A stretch of 22,862 bases of DNA, taken from JBFGJY01 sp041576975. GTDB lineage: Bacteria; Pseudomonadota; Gammaproteobacteria; UBA4575. The notes beneath the pieces were generated by a model that made no database searches, was not told where the DNA came from, and was given only the letters and a program-made list of their open reading frames with translations. Position numbers and translations under genes: made by a program. Location: NCBI GenBank assembly GCA_041576975.1, contig JBFGJY010000040.1:1-22862 (forward strand), in the 5' to 3' direction. Below, one piece after another: positions 1-7,383 of the stretch. The stretch's first letter is position 1, and every line of letters begins with the position of its first letter.

Positions 1-444
1 AGCCTATTGACCACTAATGAGCAATACTTAAATAAAGCAGATGTGCGCACCGAAAATCTTGCAGGATTTATAGGATTAGCAGGCCCATATAACTTTCTGC
101 CTCTTAAATCAAAAAAGTTGAAAAAAATATTTCCTGAAAAATTCCGTACATCAAGTCAGCCGATAAACTACATAGACGGACATGAGGTGCCTATTTTATT
201 ATTACATGGCAAAAAAGATACGACTGTGTTGCCAAACAATAGCGAATCCTTTGCTGAAAAAATTAAGAGCAAAAATGGAGACGTAACGTTACATCTTTAT
301 GAAAACACCAACCATACTAAAATTATTGCCCCGTTTGTTCGCGGATTTGAGAATTCTGCGCCTACTATTCAAGATATAGTAAATTTTATTAATTCAAATA
401 ATAGAATTGATGTGTCTAGATTGAATTCTACTAGCAATAAATAA
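1..444 (+). CDS. Alpha/beta hydrolase (esterase/lipase-like), 5'-truncated by window edge
   Basis: The frame is open from the first base, so only the C-terminal part of the gene is present; the TTG at position 7 is unlikely to be the real start. The visible part fits the second half of an alpha/beta hydrolase of the carboxylesterase/BD-FAE type. IGLAGPYNF is a post-nucleophile strand and oxyanion region. PILLLHGKKDTTVLP carries the expected acid residue (the Asp after HGKK). ENTNHTKII carries the expected catalytic His. The nucleophile elbow (GxSxG) would lie upstream of the window. Substrate cannot be inferred. The last 20 or so residues are polar and Asn/Ser-rich. No terminator is obvious after the stop. 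The family call is fairly secure; the specific function is unknown. Confidence 0.75.
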   Translation, partial: SLLTTNEQYLNKADVRTENLAGFIGLAGPYNFLPLKSKKLKKIFPEKFRTSSQPINYIDGHEVPILLLHGKKDTTVLPNNSESFAEKIKSKNGDVTLHLYENTNHTKIIAPFVRGFENSAPTIQDIVNFINSNNRIDVSRLNSTSNK

Positions 445-915
445 ACGAATAATAAGCACTCGTAATGATCTCGACTTACTAGAGCAACTACACCCTCACT
501 GTATGCGCTGCGGGATTGCCAGCTTTGTATACACAGATCTTAACGCGGAGAGAATTAGATTCTGCATAATATTATGGGTATTTGCTTCTCTATAACCACG
601 CTTACATATTGATGATGCATAGGTGGTGAGTGTTGTTGTTTGTATGCTAAGCCGTAAGAAATTTCAGGTACAGCAAGGCAAGTGGCTAAACATATTGAGA
701 GGTACGCTAATATTGGTCTTAGGATCATTATTGATTATTAGACCAAATTAGCTAATTAAAAAACTTAATATATTACTTGCCTTGAGTATAGTTATAAGCG
801 CTGTGATTAGAGATTATGTATATCCGCTTTTGGCCGAAAAGTGACTATAAACTTATTAAACGAAGTTGAACGAACCATAAGCAAATATTATTCAATCTAG
901 TTACGTGCAACAAAC
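445..915. other. Intergenic region with no convincing gene; possible decayed reading frame at 455-844
   Basis: This 471-base stretch separates the hydrolase from the convergent phosphatase gene. I see no RNA gene or clear terminator. In one plus-strand frame (455-844) long open segments are interrupted by only three stops (593, 620 and 749). The part from the ATG at 644 reads as two short hydrophobic segments (TLILVLGSLLII, then LLALSIVISAVI) separated by the amber codon at 749-751. No Shine-Dalgarno sequence precedes that ATG. It may be a degraded small membrane-protein gene or chance. Confidence 0.3.
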
Positions 916-1971
916 CTAGTGAGCGATTTTTTTAGAGTTTAGTTCGCTTAGCAAGATTTCTTTTTGAAAAAGTACCTCTCCAAATTTGTTATTGATTTGT
1001 AGTGCTAATTTTGGTGTGGGATTATCCCAATCAATACTAATCATACCAAAGTTATGTTCGCGATAATTATCAGCACCTATGCGAAATCGATTCTGTACAC
1101 CTTCACCACGCATTTTCGTGTTCATGCCACTAGATGTGATTTCATAGAGCGGGTAACCAATTTTTTCAAGCTCTAACTTTGATATCTCAGCTAGGTGTCG
1201 ATCGCCACTGATGAACACTATGCCGTTGGCGTTAGTAGAAGCGATTACGTCGAATAGTTTTTGTCTCTCCAAGGGGAAGTTCGACCACTTTTCCCGACAG
1301 TGTTCATCCGGAATAACTTGAATGCTTGAGACAATAATACGAATTCGTGCTGGTTGTCGTAATTGCGTTGCAAGCCATTCCCATTGTGCTTCACCAAGCA
1401 ATGAAATGTCAGGATCACGTTGCTGCATATAATTGATCTTAGGGCAGTTTGGTGTAGGTTTGCCTTTAATGGCCTGACCACGAAAGTATCGAGTATCTAA
1501 TAATATGAGCTGCACGCTTTGTCCGGGATGTCCAAATACATGAGCGTCATACACGCCCGGACGCCTTCGTGCCGGTGAGGTTGTGGGAATGTCGAAAAAA
1601 TCTAAAAAAATTTGTTCTGCTTGTTCTTTTATTGGGTTTTCCTCCCCAGCATCATTCTGACCATAGTCATGATCGTCCCAAGTCGCAAAGATCGGTATAG
1701 TATTTTTAAGTTTCTTAAAACCAGGCTGATTAGCCAACTGTTTATATTTATTTTGCATGACTTGCGGGTTAGTTGTATCCGCATAGATATTGTCCCCCAT
1801 AAATACGAACATGTCAGGATTTCGACTAATAATCGAATCCCAAATCGGTTGGGATCGGTTTTGACGTAGGCATGAACCAAATGCAATTTGGGTAATGGGT
1901 TCCGCAATTACAACGGTACTAACGAGGACTAGTAATAGGCTAACACCAAAAAGACAAGACGGTTTCTTCAT
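916..1971 (-). CDS. PhoD-like metallophosphatase (alkaline phosphatase D family), secreted
   Basis: 351 residues from the ATG at 1971. That start gives a typical signal peptide (MKKPSCLFG, a hydrophobic core, then VIA before EP at about residue 23), so I prefer it to a GTG ten codons upstream. Motifs of the PhoD metallophosphatase fold are in order: FGSC near residue 31, MGDNIYAD at 58-65, TWDDHDYG at 97-104 and ISGDRHLAE at 254-262. These supply the Asp, Asn and His metal ligands. Family members hydrolyse phosphodiesters or phosphomonoesters outside the cytoplasm, often for phosphorus scavenging; the substrate here is unknown. It is shorter than Bacillus-type PhoD and lacks that family's N-terminal extra domain. 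It is divergent from the rhomboid gene, with about 240 bases between. No Pho box was recognised. Confidence 0.85.
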   Translation of the reverse strand: MKKPSCLFGVSLLLVLVSTVVIAEPITQIAFGSCLRQNRSQPIWDSIISRNPDMFVFMGDNIYADTTNPQVMQNKYKQLANQPGFKKLKNTIPIFATWDDHDYGQNDAGEENPIKEQAEQIFLDFFDIPTTSPARRRPGVYDAHVFGHPGQSVQLILLDTRYFRGQAIKGKPTPNCPKINYMQQRDPDISLLGEAQWEWLATQLRQPARIRIIVSSIQVIPDEHCREKWSNFPLERQKLFDVIASTNANGIVFISGDRHLAEISKLELEKIGYPLYEITSSGMNTKMRGEGVQNRFRIGADNYREHNFGMISIDWDNPTPKLALQINNKFGEVLFQKEILLSELNSKKIAH

Positions 1972-2119
1972 ACAAATATAAGAATAGAAAAATTTCAACA
2001 CTAAAGTTTTTTGTTAAACCATTATTATCAAAACATTTGGGTGCTTGTAATAGCGCAATTGATCTATTTACAAAAACCACTATGGCAGTATAAATAATCT
2101 ATACTTATATGAGCACTTT

Positions 2120-2140
2120 CGACCCAAAGCGCACTTTCAA
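2120..2140 (+). repeat. Dispersed 21-bp intergenic motif, copy 1
   Basis: The sequence begins cgacccaaagcg and ends actttcaa. It matches copies at 3002-3022 and 3628-3648 with a few substitutions. All three lie between genes in the same orientation. It may be a remnant of a genome-wide intergenic repeat; its function is unknown. Confidence 0.45.
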
Positions 2141-2208
2141 CTGCTAGACTTTAACTATTCACTCAAACCAAGGACGGACGCTATTTAGAGCTCTTTGTTA
2201 ATTAATAG

Positions 2209-2955
2209 ATGTTTCCGATTCGCGATGACAATCCGCACTATCTCACGCCGTATGCCACATATACGATTGTTGCATTGAACGTATTTGCCTGGATTTTTGT
2301 ACAGGGGCTTGGTAGTGAACCTTCTCTTTCACTGTCTGTGTGCCAACTGGGACTCCTTCCGGGAGAACTGCTGCAGACAGTGCCTGCAGGTGTGTCCATC
2401 CAAGTCGGGCCTAATATGCTTTGCCAGATTACTGATTCATCCAGCTGGTTGTCCGTTATAAGTCATATGTTTTTGCATGGCGGCTGGATGCACATCATCG
2501 GCAACATGTGGTTTTTGTGGATTTTCGGAAATAATGTTGAGGACTCCATGGGCCATATGCGTTTCATAGCATTTTACTTATTATGTGGACTGGCCGCTGC
2601 TGGACTACAAATCTTATCTAATCCTGCGTCTATCATACCAATGGTTGGAGCCTCGGGGGCAATTGGCGGAGTTATGGGAGCTTATGTATTGCTCTATCCA
2701 CGGGTAACGGTGCAAATGCTCGTCGTGCTAGGCTTTTATGTAACGACAATTGCTGTGCCTGCATTTTGGATGTTGGGCTACTGGCTGTTGCTGCAGATTA
2801 TTGGTGGTATCAGTTCATTTGGAAGGACAGAAGGTGGTGTCGCATTTTGGGCACATATCGGGGGATTCATCGCAGGTGCATTATTAATCCTAATCTTTCA
2901 AAACCCAAAACTGGTCAGGCGACATCCTTATCATGGCTGGCGGAAGCGGTTGTAA
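2209..2955 (+). CDS. Rhomboid family intramembrane serine protease
   Basis: 248 residues, six or more hydrophobic segments. Rhomboids cleave transmembrane segments of substrate proteins inside the membrane with a Ser-His dyad. Visible signatures: the L1/TM2 motif HMFLHGGWMHIIGNMWFLW at about 86-104, the serine motif GASGAIGG with Ser149 as nucleophile, and the TM6 motif AHIGGFIAG with His216. The N-terminus MFPIRDDNPH is typical of a common bacterial subfamily with an extended first periplasmic loop (about residues 33-80), which here contains two Cys (45 and 72). The C-terminus is a short basic cytoplasmic tail. No strong Shine-Dalgarno sequence lies before the ATG. It is convergent with the EF-hand gene through the hairpin at 3046-3074. 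The natural substrate is unknown. Confidence 0.93.
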   Translation: MFPIRDDNPHYLTPYATYTIVALNVFAWIFVQGLGSEPSLSLSVCQLGLLPGELLQTVPAGVSIQVGPNMLCQITDSSSWLSVISHMFLHGGWMHIIGNMWFLWIFGNNVEDSMGHMRFIAFYLLCGLAAAGLQILSNPASIIPMVGASGAIGGVMGAYVLLYPRVTVQMLVVLGFYVTTIAVPAFWMLGYWLLLQIIGGISSFGRTEGGVAFWAHIGGFIAGALLILIFQNPKLVRRHPYHGWRKRL

Positions 2956-3001
2956 GTGCTAAGACTGCAATGACAGTATGAAAGATTTGAATGACTGCTA
3001 A

Positions 3002-3022
3002 CGACCCAAAGCGGACCTTCAC
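3002..3022 (+). repeat. Dispersed 21-bp intergenic motif, copy 2
   Basis: Begins cgacccaaagcgg and continues accttcac. It lies between the rhomboid stop and the shared terminator hairpin. Related to copies at 2120-2140 and 3628-3648. Confidence 0.45.
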
Positions 3023-3045
3023 GATTGATTCCTAAGCCTCAATAG

Positions 3046-3074
3046 AAAACGGCGAGCACATACTCGCCGCTTTT
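3046..3074. terminator. Bidirectional rho-independent terminator between convergent genes
   Basis: A 7-bp GC-rich stem (cggcgag / ctcgccg) closes a 6-base loop. It is preceded by aaaa and followed, after one base, by tttt, so it has a U-tract when read from either strand. It lies between the convergent rhomboid gene and the EF-hand gene, as expected for a shared terminator. Confidence 0.8.
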
Positions 3075-3094
3075 ATTAATTGAAACACGCAAGC

Positions 3095-3508
3095 TTAACC
3101 ATCGGTTTTATCTTCACTAGGTTTTTTTCCACCACATTTACCTTCACCACACATGCCTTCACCTTTTTTCATTTTCATCATCTTCATTTCATCGGCGGTT
3201 AATTGACCGTCTTTATTTTTATCTTTCTCGGTAAATTTCTTTTCGTGATGTTGCATAAACTCTTCTTTGCTGATGGAACCGTCTTCATTGGCATCCATCA
3301 TTTTCATTCCGCACTTGCCTTCCATTTTCATTCCGCATTTGCCTTCACCACATTTCCCCTCTTTACCCGCTAGCATGTAGCCAGAAGATAGTTCGGTCAT
3401 TTGGAAAGGGTTTTCTTCTGCGCTCACGGTCGGGATGGTAAATGCACTAGCAACTAAAACCGCGCCAACAGCTGCAGCTAATGGTTTTAATTCAGATTTT
3501 TTCGACAT
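3095..3508 (-). CDS. Secreted EGKCG-repeat protein with two EF-hands (HvfA/bufferin-like metallophore candidate)
   Basis: 137 residues with a signal peptide (cleavage likely after VSA, residue 30). The mature N-terminus ENPFQMTELSSGYMLA followed by EGKCG units resembles HvfA-type low-complexity proteins. In the known family, Cys in EGKCG motifs is converted to an oxazolone/thioamide by a DUF692 (MNIO) enzyme with a partner, giving copper-binding peptides. EGKCG occurs at 50-54, 55-59, 63-67 and 122-126, with a variant EGMCG at 117-121. Between the clusters lie two canonical EF-hand loops (72-83, DANEDGSISKEE; 96-107, DKNKDGQLTADE) and Met/Lys-rich stretches. A strong Shine-Dalgarno (gaggag) is 7 bases before the ATG. 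It is divergent from the copper ATPase operon. No DUF692 gene is present in the window, so modification is inference from the motif. A plain EF-hand, Met/Cys-rich periplasmic copper sponge is the alternative. Confidence 0.8.
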   Translation of the reverse strand: MSKKSELKPLAAAVGAVLVASAFTIPTVSAEENPFQMTELSSGYMLAGKEGKCGEGKCGMKMEGKCGMKMMDANEDGSISKEEFMQHHEKKFTEKDKNKDGQLTADEMKMMKMKKGEGMCGEGKCGGKKPSEDKTDG

Positions 3509-3627
3509 CTCGTAACTCCTCGATTATTAATCAACAATATATAAAAAATGCCAAAGCATTCACTTTAGAGACACATCTAATGAGAAAGTTCTCGTTTATA
3601 TCTACTCAATAATCGATTTGCGGGTTT

Positions 3628-3648
3628 CGATCCATAGCGGATATTCAC
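3628..3648 (+). repeat. Dispersed 21-bp intergenic motif, copy 3 (diverged)
   Basis: Begins cgatccatagcgg and continues atattcac. It differs from copy 2 at four or so positions and lies in the divergent promoter region between the EGKCG protein and the DUF5676 gene. Confidence 0.35.
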
Positions 3649-3713
3649 CACATTCAACATGAAACGGTACTCAAAACGAGTAAACTATGTTTTCACAAGA
3701 TGGTGTTTTAAAA

Positions 3714-3727
3714 TTGATGTATATCAA
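3714..3727 (+). promoter_or_regulatory. Perfect FNR/Anr-type binding site
   Basis: ttgat-gtat-atcaa is an exact match to the FNR consensus TTGATnnnnATCAA, here perfectly symmetric. Its centre is about 73 bases before the DUF5676 start codon. For a class II arrangement (centre near -41.5) transcription would begin near 3762, and an AT-rich taataa at 3749-3754 is at a suitable -10 position. This suggests that the membrane protein and copper ATPase genes respond to low oxygen, which is inference. A second target could be the divergent EGKCG gene. Confidence 0.6.
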
Positions 3728-3793
3728 TAGTTTCTCGTTATAAAAGCGTAATAAGATTCAGAGTGATAAAGATATTTTTATTAGAGATGCTGT

Positions 3794-4054
3794 ATGAAAC
3801 TTGATCCAATGATGTTGGGGATCGCCAGTATCATCGCCACTGCAGTGTTGTGGATGATTTGCAGTCTACTCGTAATCTTGTTACCAGGATTTATGACATC
3901 TATGTCGGCAGGAATTATGCATGGTGATACCGCATCTATGAATTTTACGATGGGCTGGCAAGGGTTTTTCTGGGGTCTTGTTGCGTGGGTTGTTTGGGCA
4001 GGGGTAGCCGGTTGGTTAATTGCAATGATTTATAATCAATTGCTACCAAAGTAA
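3794..4054 (+). CDS. Small two-helix membrane protein, DUF5676-like
   Basis: 86 residues, MKLDPMMLGIASII..., with two hydrophobic segments (about 8-32 and 54-82). They are joined by a Met-rich loop (MTSMSAGIMHGDTASMNF) that could face the periplasm and bind copper through Met and His. The N-terminal MKLDP and overall size match the DUF5676 family, members of which are often encoded beside heavy-metal ATPases. Its biochemical role is not established. It is the first gene after the FNR-type site and is separated by about 240 bases from the next small gene, so a second promoter may exist in between. Confidence 0.7.
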   Translation: MKLDPMMLGIASIIATAVLWMICSLLVILLPGFMTSMSAGIMHGDTASMNFTMGWQGFFWGLVAWVVWAGVAGWLIAMIYNQLLPK

Positions 4055-4293
4055 AGCGCAGACACGCAAGATTATTCCCACTTTTTTTTAAATTGATATA
4101 AATTTTTACGAGCGTCTAACAAAAATGATGCGAATTCGCAAGTAGAGTGTGCATGTATGAAAAGAACAAATAAAATTGATGTGGGCTAAAACTGCAAACC
4201 TGCAACTTTACTAACAATTATATTTTCCGTTTTTTGTTTTGATTACAGCTAATTCATATCAACTACAAGTATATTATTATGGAGGCAGTCGTG

Positions 4294-4425
4294 ATGCACG
4301 ATGGTGGAGGATTTTTCTCGCATTGGGGATTTGGCTTTGGGCATTGGTCCTTAGGTGTTCTTATGTGGGTTGTTGTCATTGTTTTAGTTGTGATGATTAT
4401 TAAGACAATTACAAATAATAATTAG
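4294..4425 (+). CDS. 43-residue single-helix membrane protein in the copper operon
   Basis: A short ORF with a strong Shine-Dalgarno (ggagg at 4281-4285) at correct spacing from the ATG at 4294; a GTG at 4291 and an in-frame ATG at 4279 are alternatives. The N-terminus is Gly/Phe/Trp/His-rich (MHDGGGFFSHWGFGFGHW). One transmembrane helix (about 19-36) and a short polar tail (KTITNNN) follow. It resembles the N-terminal half of small SHOCT-domain proteins found next to copper ATPases, but lacks the SHOCT helix pair. The stop is only 37 bases before the preferred CopA start, so the two are probably co-transcribed. Three His near one membrane face could bind metal; this is speculation. Confidence 0.65.
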   Translation: MHDGGGFFSHWGFGFGHWSLGVLMWVVVIVLVVMIIKTITNNN

Positions 4426-4462
4426 AGTCATAATGATTCGAGGTATAAACAAGGGCATAGCA

Positions 4463-6808
4463 ATGAGAAAGCTAGAGCAAAATGCACAAGAAGACAATTA
4501 CGCAGATCATAATCAGCATACAAAAGTAGAAACCCCTCAGCACGCTTCATACAAAAAAATTGTTCAAGAAATGCCAAAGGGAACTATCTACACCTGTCCG
4601 ATGCAACCTGAAATTCAACTACTTGAACCAGGGTCTTGCCCTAAATGCGGCATGTCACTTGAGCCAATGATTACACCCTCAGTGCTTAGTGAAAAAACAG
4701 AATATATTTGTCCGATGCACCCGGAAGTGGTGCAAGATCATCCTGGCAATTGTCCGAAATGCGGAATGGCTTTAGAACCGCGCGTTGTTACAGCCGAAGT
4801 AGACAACGCAGAACTTAAAGACATGACTCGCCGGTTTTGGGTATGTCTTGTGCTCGCAATACCGATATTAATCAGTGCCATGGGATCGGAGATCTTGCCC
4901 GAGGCGTTCAATGAAGTTATTTCACTACGTACTCGCCAGTGGTTGGAAATGATCCTTGCCACCCCCGTTGTGCTATGGGGGGGTTGGATCTTTTTTGTTC
5001 GAGGTTGGCAATCCGTCATTACACGCAACCTTAATATGTTTACCTTAATTGGATTGGGCATTGCCGTTGCGTGGACCTATAGCGTAATTGCAACCCTTGT
5101 GCCAAATATTTTTCCAGTTTCTGTACGCATGGAAAGTGGGCGTGTCCCTGTTTATTTTGAAGCCGCGGCAGTTATCACTGCATTAGTTTTATTAGGTCAA
5201 GTATTAGAATTGCGTGCACGCAGTCGCACTAATGCAGCAATTAAAATGCTGCTGGGGCTAGCACCAAAAACGGCGCGCATTATACGAGCGGATAGAAACG
5301 AGGAAGACATTCCACTTGAACACGTAAAACCGGGAGACACTTTACGAGTGCGACCTGGCGAAAAAATTCCAGTAGATGGAGTCGTTGTCGAAGGGACCAG
5401 TAATGTAGATGAATCCATGGTCACCGGAGAACCCATCCCAGTAGAAAAGTCTGCAGGCATTAAGTTAATTGGAGCAACGGTTAATGGTACCGGCAGTTTA
5501 ATCATGAAAGCCGAGAAAGTGGGTGCAGACACACTTTTGTCACAGATCGTACATATGGTTGCCGAAGCACAGCGTTCTCGTGCACCAATTCAAAGGCTGG
5601 TAGATGTTGTTGCGGCGTATTTTGTTCCTGCTGTTGTAATTATTGCTGTGATTACTCTTATCGTTTGGGGGTTATGGGGTCCTGATCCGCGCCTCGCGCA
5701 CGCGGTTATAAATGCCGTTGCGGTATTAATCATCGCGTGCCCATGTGCATTGGGCTTGGCAACCCCCATGTCCATTATGGTGGGTACCGGACTGGGTGCG
5801 ATTAATGGAGTGTTAATAAAAAACGCAGAGGCGTTAGAGATTATGGGTAAGGTGGATACACTGATTGTGGATAAAACCGGCACGCTTACTGAAGGCAAAC
5901 CACGCTTGATGTCCACTCTTGCACGAGGCGATTTTGATGAAGATGAATTGCTAAAAATGGCTGCAAGTCTTGAGCAAGCCAGCGAGCATCCACTGGCAGA
6001 AGCCATTGTGCGTGGCGCCAAAGTCAAGCAGATAGAATTAAGTCCAGTCGATGACTTTCAATCGGTAACCGGCAAAGGTGTTACTGGCAAAGTAGATGGG
6101 CACAATGTCGCCTTAGGTAATCTTAAATTGTTAGAAAGTTTTAATATCGATGCAGATAATTTACCACAACGTGCGAATGCGCTGCGAAGCGAAGGACAAA
6201 CCGTGATGTTACTTGCAATTGATGGCAAAGCAGCAGGCACGATTGGCGTTGCCGATCCAATTAAAGAGACGACTCCAAGTGCCATTTCAGATTTGCACAA
6301 AGAAGGCTTGAAAGTTGTGATGTTAACGGGTGACAGTGAAGCCACTGCAAAGGCAGTTGCGAGCAAGCTTAATATCGATGACGTACAAGCAGAAGTCTTA
6401 CCGGAACAAAAAGCGCAAGTTGTTAAGTCACTTCAAGCTCAAGGTAAGGTGGTTGCCATGGCAGGGGATGGTATCAATGATGCACCTGCTCTTGCACAGG
6501 CGCATGTTGGCATAGCGATGGGTACTGGCACGGATGTGGCAATGGAAAGTGCTGGAGTCACGCTTGTAAAAGGTGACCTTCGCGGCATTGTACGGGCGCG
6601 ACGTTTAAGCCGCGCGACGATGGGAAATATTAGACAGAATCTTTTTTTCGCATTTATCTACAACTCTTTAGGCGTTCCAGTGGCGGCTGGTGTGTTGTAC
6701 CCAGTATTTGGCTTACTCCTCTCGCCAATGATTGCTGCCGCCGCGATGAGCTTTAGTTCCGTATCGGTGATTAGTAATGCGTTGCGATTACGTAGAGTGC
6801 AACTTTGA
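4463..6808 (+). CDS. copA: P1B-type copper-exporting ATPase with two N-terminal heavy-metal-binding domains
   Basis: Pumps Cu(I) out of the cytoplasm using ATP. Positions count from the upstream ATG at 4433; I favour the ATG at 4463 (781 residues) because aaggg lies 7 bases before it. Two zinc-ribbon-like heavy-metal-binding units, YTCPMQPEI...CPKCGMSLEP (53-78) and YICPMHPEV...CPKCGMALEP (91-116), replace the usual CxxC HMA domains. Catalytic features: TGE 331-333 (actuator), the transmembrane metal site CPC 436-438, DKTGT 480-484 (phosphorylated Asp480), the nucleotide-binding SEHP ending at 520, and GDGIND 678-683. TM7 carries YN (743-744) and TM8 carries MSFSS (772-776), which fit the Cu(I) subgroup. 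A His-rich segment (HNQHT, QHASY) precedes the metal units. An AhpD-like gene follows after 32 bases. Confidence 0.95.
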   Translation: MRKLEQNAQEDNYADHNQHTKVETPQHASYKKIVQEMPKGTIYTCPMQPEIQLLEPGSCPKCGMSLEPMITPSVLSEKTEYICPMHPEVVQDHPGNCPKCGMALEPRVVTAEVDNAELKDMTRRFWVCLVLAIPILISAMGSEILPEAFNEVISLRTRQWLEMILATPVVLWGGWIFFVRGWQSVITRNLNMFTLIGLGIAVAWTYSVIATLVPNIFPVSVRMESGRVPVYFEAAAVITALVLLGQVLELRARSRTNAAIKMLLGLAPKTARIIRADRNEEDIPLEHVKPGDTLRVRPGEKIPVDGVVVEGTSNVDESMVTGEPIPVEKSAGIKLIGATVNGTGSLIMKAEKVGADTLLSQIVHMVAEAQRSRAPIQRLVDVVAAYFVPAVVIIAVITLIVWGLWGPDPRLAHAVINAVAVLIIACPCALGLATPMSIMVGTGLGAINGVLIKNAEALEIMGKVDTLIVDKTGTLTEGKPRLMSTLARGDFDEDELLKMAASLEQASEHPLAEAIVRGAKVKQIELSPVDDFQSVTGKGVTGKVDGHNVALGNLKLLESFNIDADNLPQRANALRSEGQTVMLLAIDGKAAGTIGVADPIKETTPSAISDLHKEGLKVVMLTGDSEATAKAVASKLNIDDVQAEVLPEQKAQVVKSLQAQGKVVAMAGDGINDAPALAQAHVGIAMGTGTDVAMESAGVTLVKGDLRGIVRARRLSRATMGNIRQNLFFAFIYNSLGVPVAAGVLYPVFGLLLSPMIAAAAMSFSSVSVISNALRLRRVQL

Positions 6809-6840
6809 AACCAATTTGTTTTATTACAGAAAATTATTGA

Positions 6841-7383
6841 ATGAGAATCTCAGAACAAAAATTAAGCGAGACTGCATGGTATTTACGCCCATTTTTTTGG
6901 AATCAACGTAGAAAGTATGGGCAAGTACTTAAACCCGCACTACTTTGGGCGAGAGTACCAAAGTTGTTTATGGCAGTAGCTATTTTATATGGCGTATTGG
7001 ATAGGAAAAGTAGCCCAGTGGACCCTGTGCTGCGTTCCTTGGTGACGGTGCGTGTGTCCCAAATAAATTGGTGTCGTTTTTGTGTTGATATTAATTCAGC
7101 AACATTGGCAAAGCGAGCAGGTTCGATGGAAAAGGTTGAGGCATTAGAAAATTGGAAAGAAAGTGAGCTGTTTAATGATAAAGAAAAAGTTGTTTTGGAA
7201 TATGTTGAGGCAGTTACTTATTCTGATCGACAAGTCAACGATGAATTAACTCAGCATCTGCGAGAATTTTTCAGCGAAGATGCATTAGTCGAACTTACTG
7301 GACTAATCGCATTTCAAAACTTATCTAGTAAATTTAATAGCGCACTAGATGTGCCTGCTCAAGGATTTTGCAAGCTTCCTTAA
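6841..7383 (+). CDS. Carboxymuconolactone decarboxylase/AhpD-like family protein
   Basis: 180 residues, all-helical AhpD fold. LRSLVTVRVSQINWCRFC (64-81) aligns with the usual core in which a Glu lies 12 residues before the first Cys and a His lies 4 after the second. Cys78 and Cys81 (CxxC) are kept, but the Glu position is Ser66 and the His position is Asn85. The proton-relay residues of AhpD are therefore missing, and peroxidase-reductase activity like Mycobacterium AhpD is doubtful. A thiol-disulfide or metal-related role is possible. It lies 32 bases after copA on the same strand, so it is probably in the same operon, suggesting a link to copper or redox stress. The next gene is convergent. 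Confidence 0.8.
   Translation: MRISEQKLSETAWYLRPFFWNQRRKYGQVLKPALLWARVPKLFMAVAILYGVLDRKSSPVDPVLRSLVTVRVSQINWCRFCVDINSATLAKRAGSMEKVEALENWKESELFNDKEKVVLEYVEAVTYSDRQVNDELTQHLREFFSEDALVELTGLIAFQNLSSKFNSALDVPAQGFCKLP

Noticed and set aside
3547..3560. Short hairpin (aatgc/gcatt) followed by T-run in the leader of the EGKCG gene, as an attenuator
   Set aside because: The stem has only five pairs, three of them A-T, in AT-rich leader DNA. Too weak to claim.
4093..4262. Extra FNR-like half-sites (ttgat at 4093 and 4239; atcaa at 4258) before the 43-residue gene
   Set aside because: Each has only one good half. In AT-rich DNA such half-sites are common, so I do not call them sites.
5197..6366. Long minus-strand open frames opposite copA
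   Set aside because: They are antisense shadows of the strongly supported CopA frame, with no domain, ribosome binding site or operon context.
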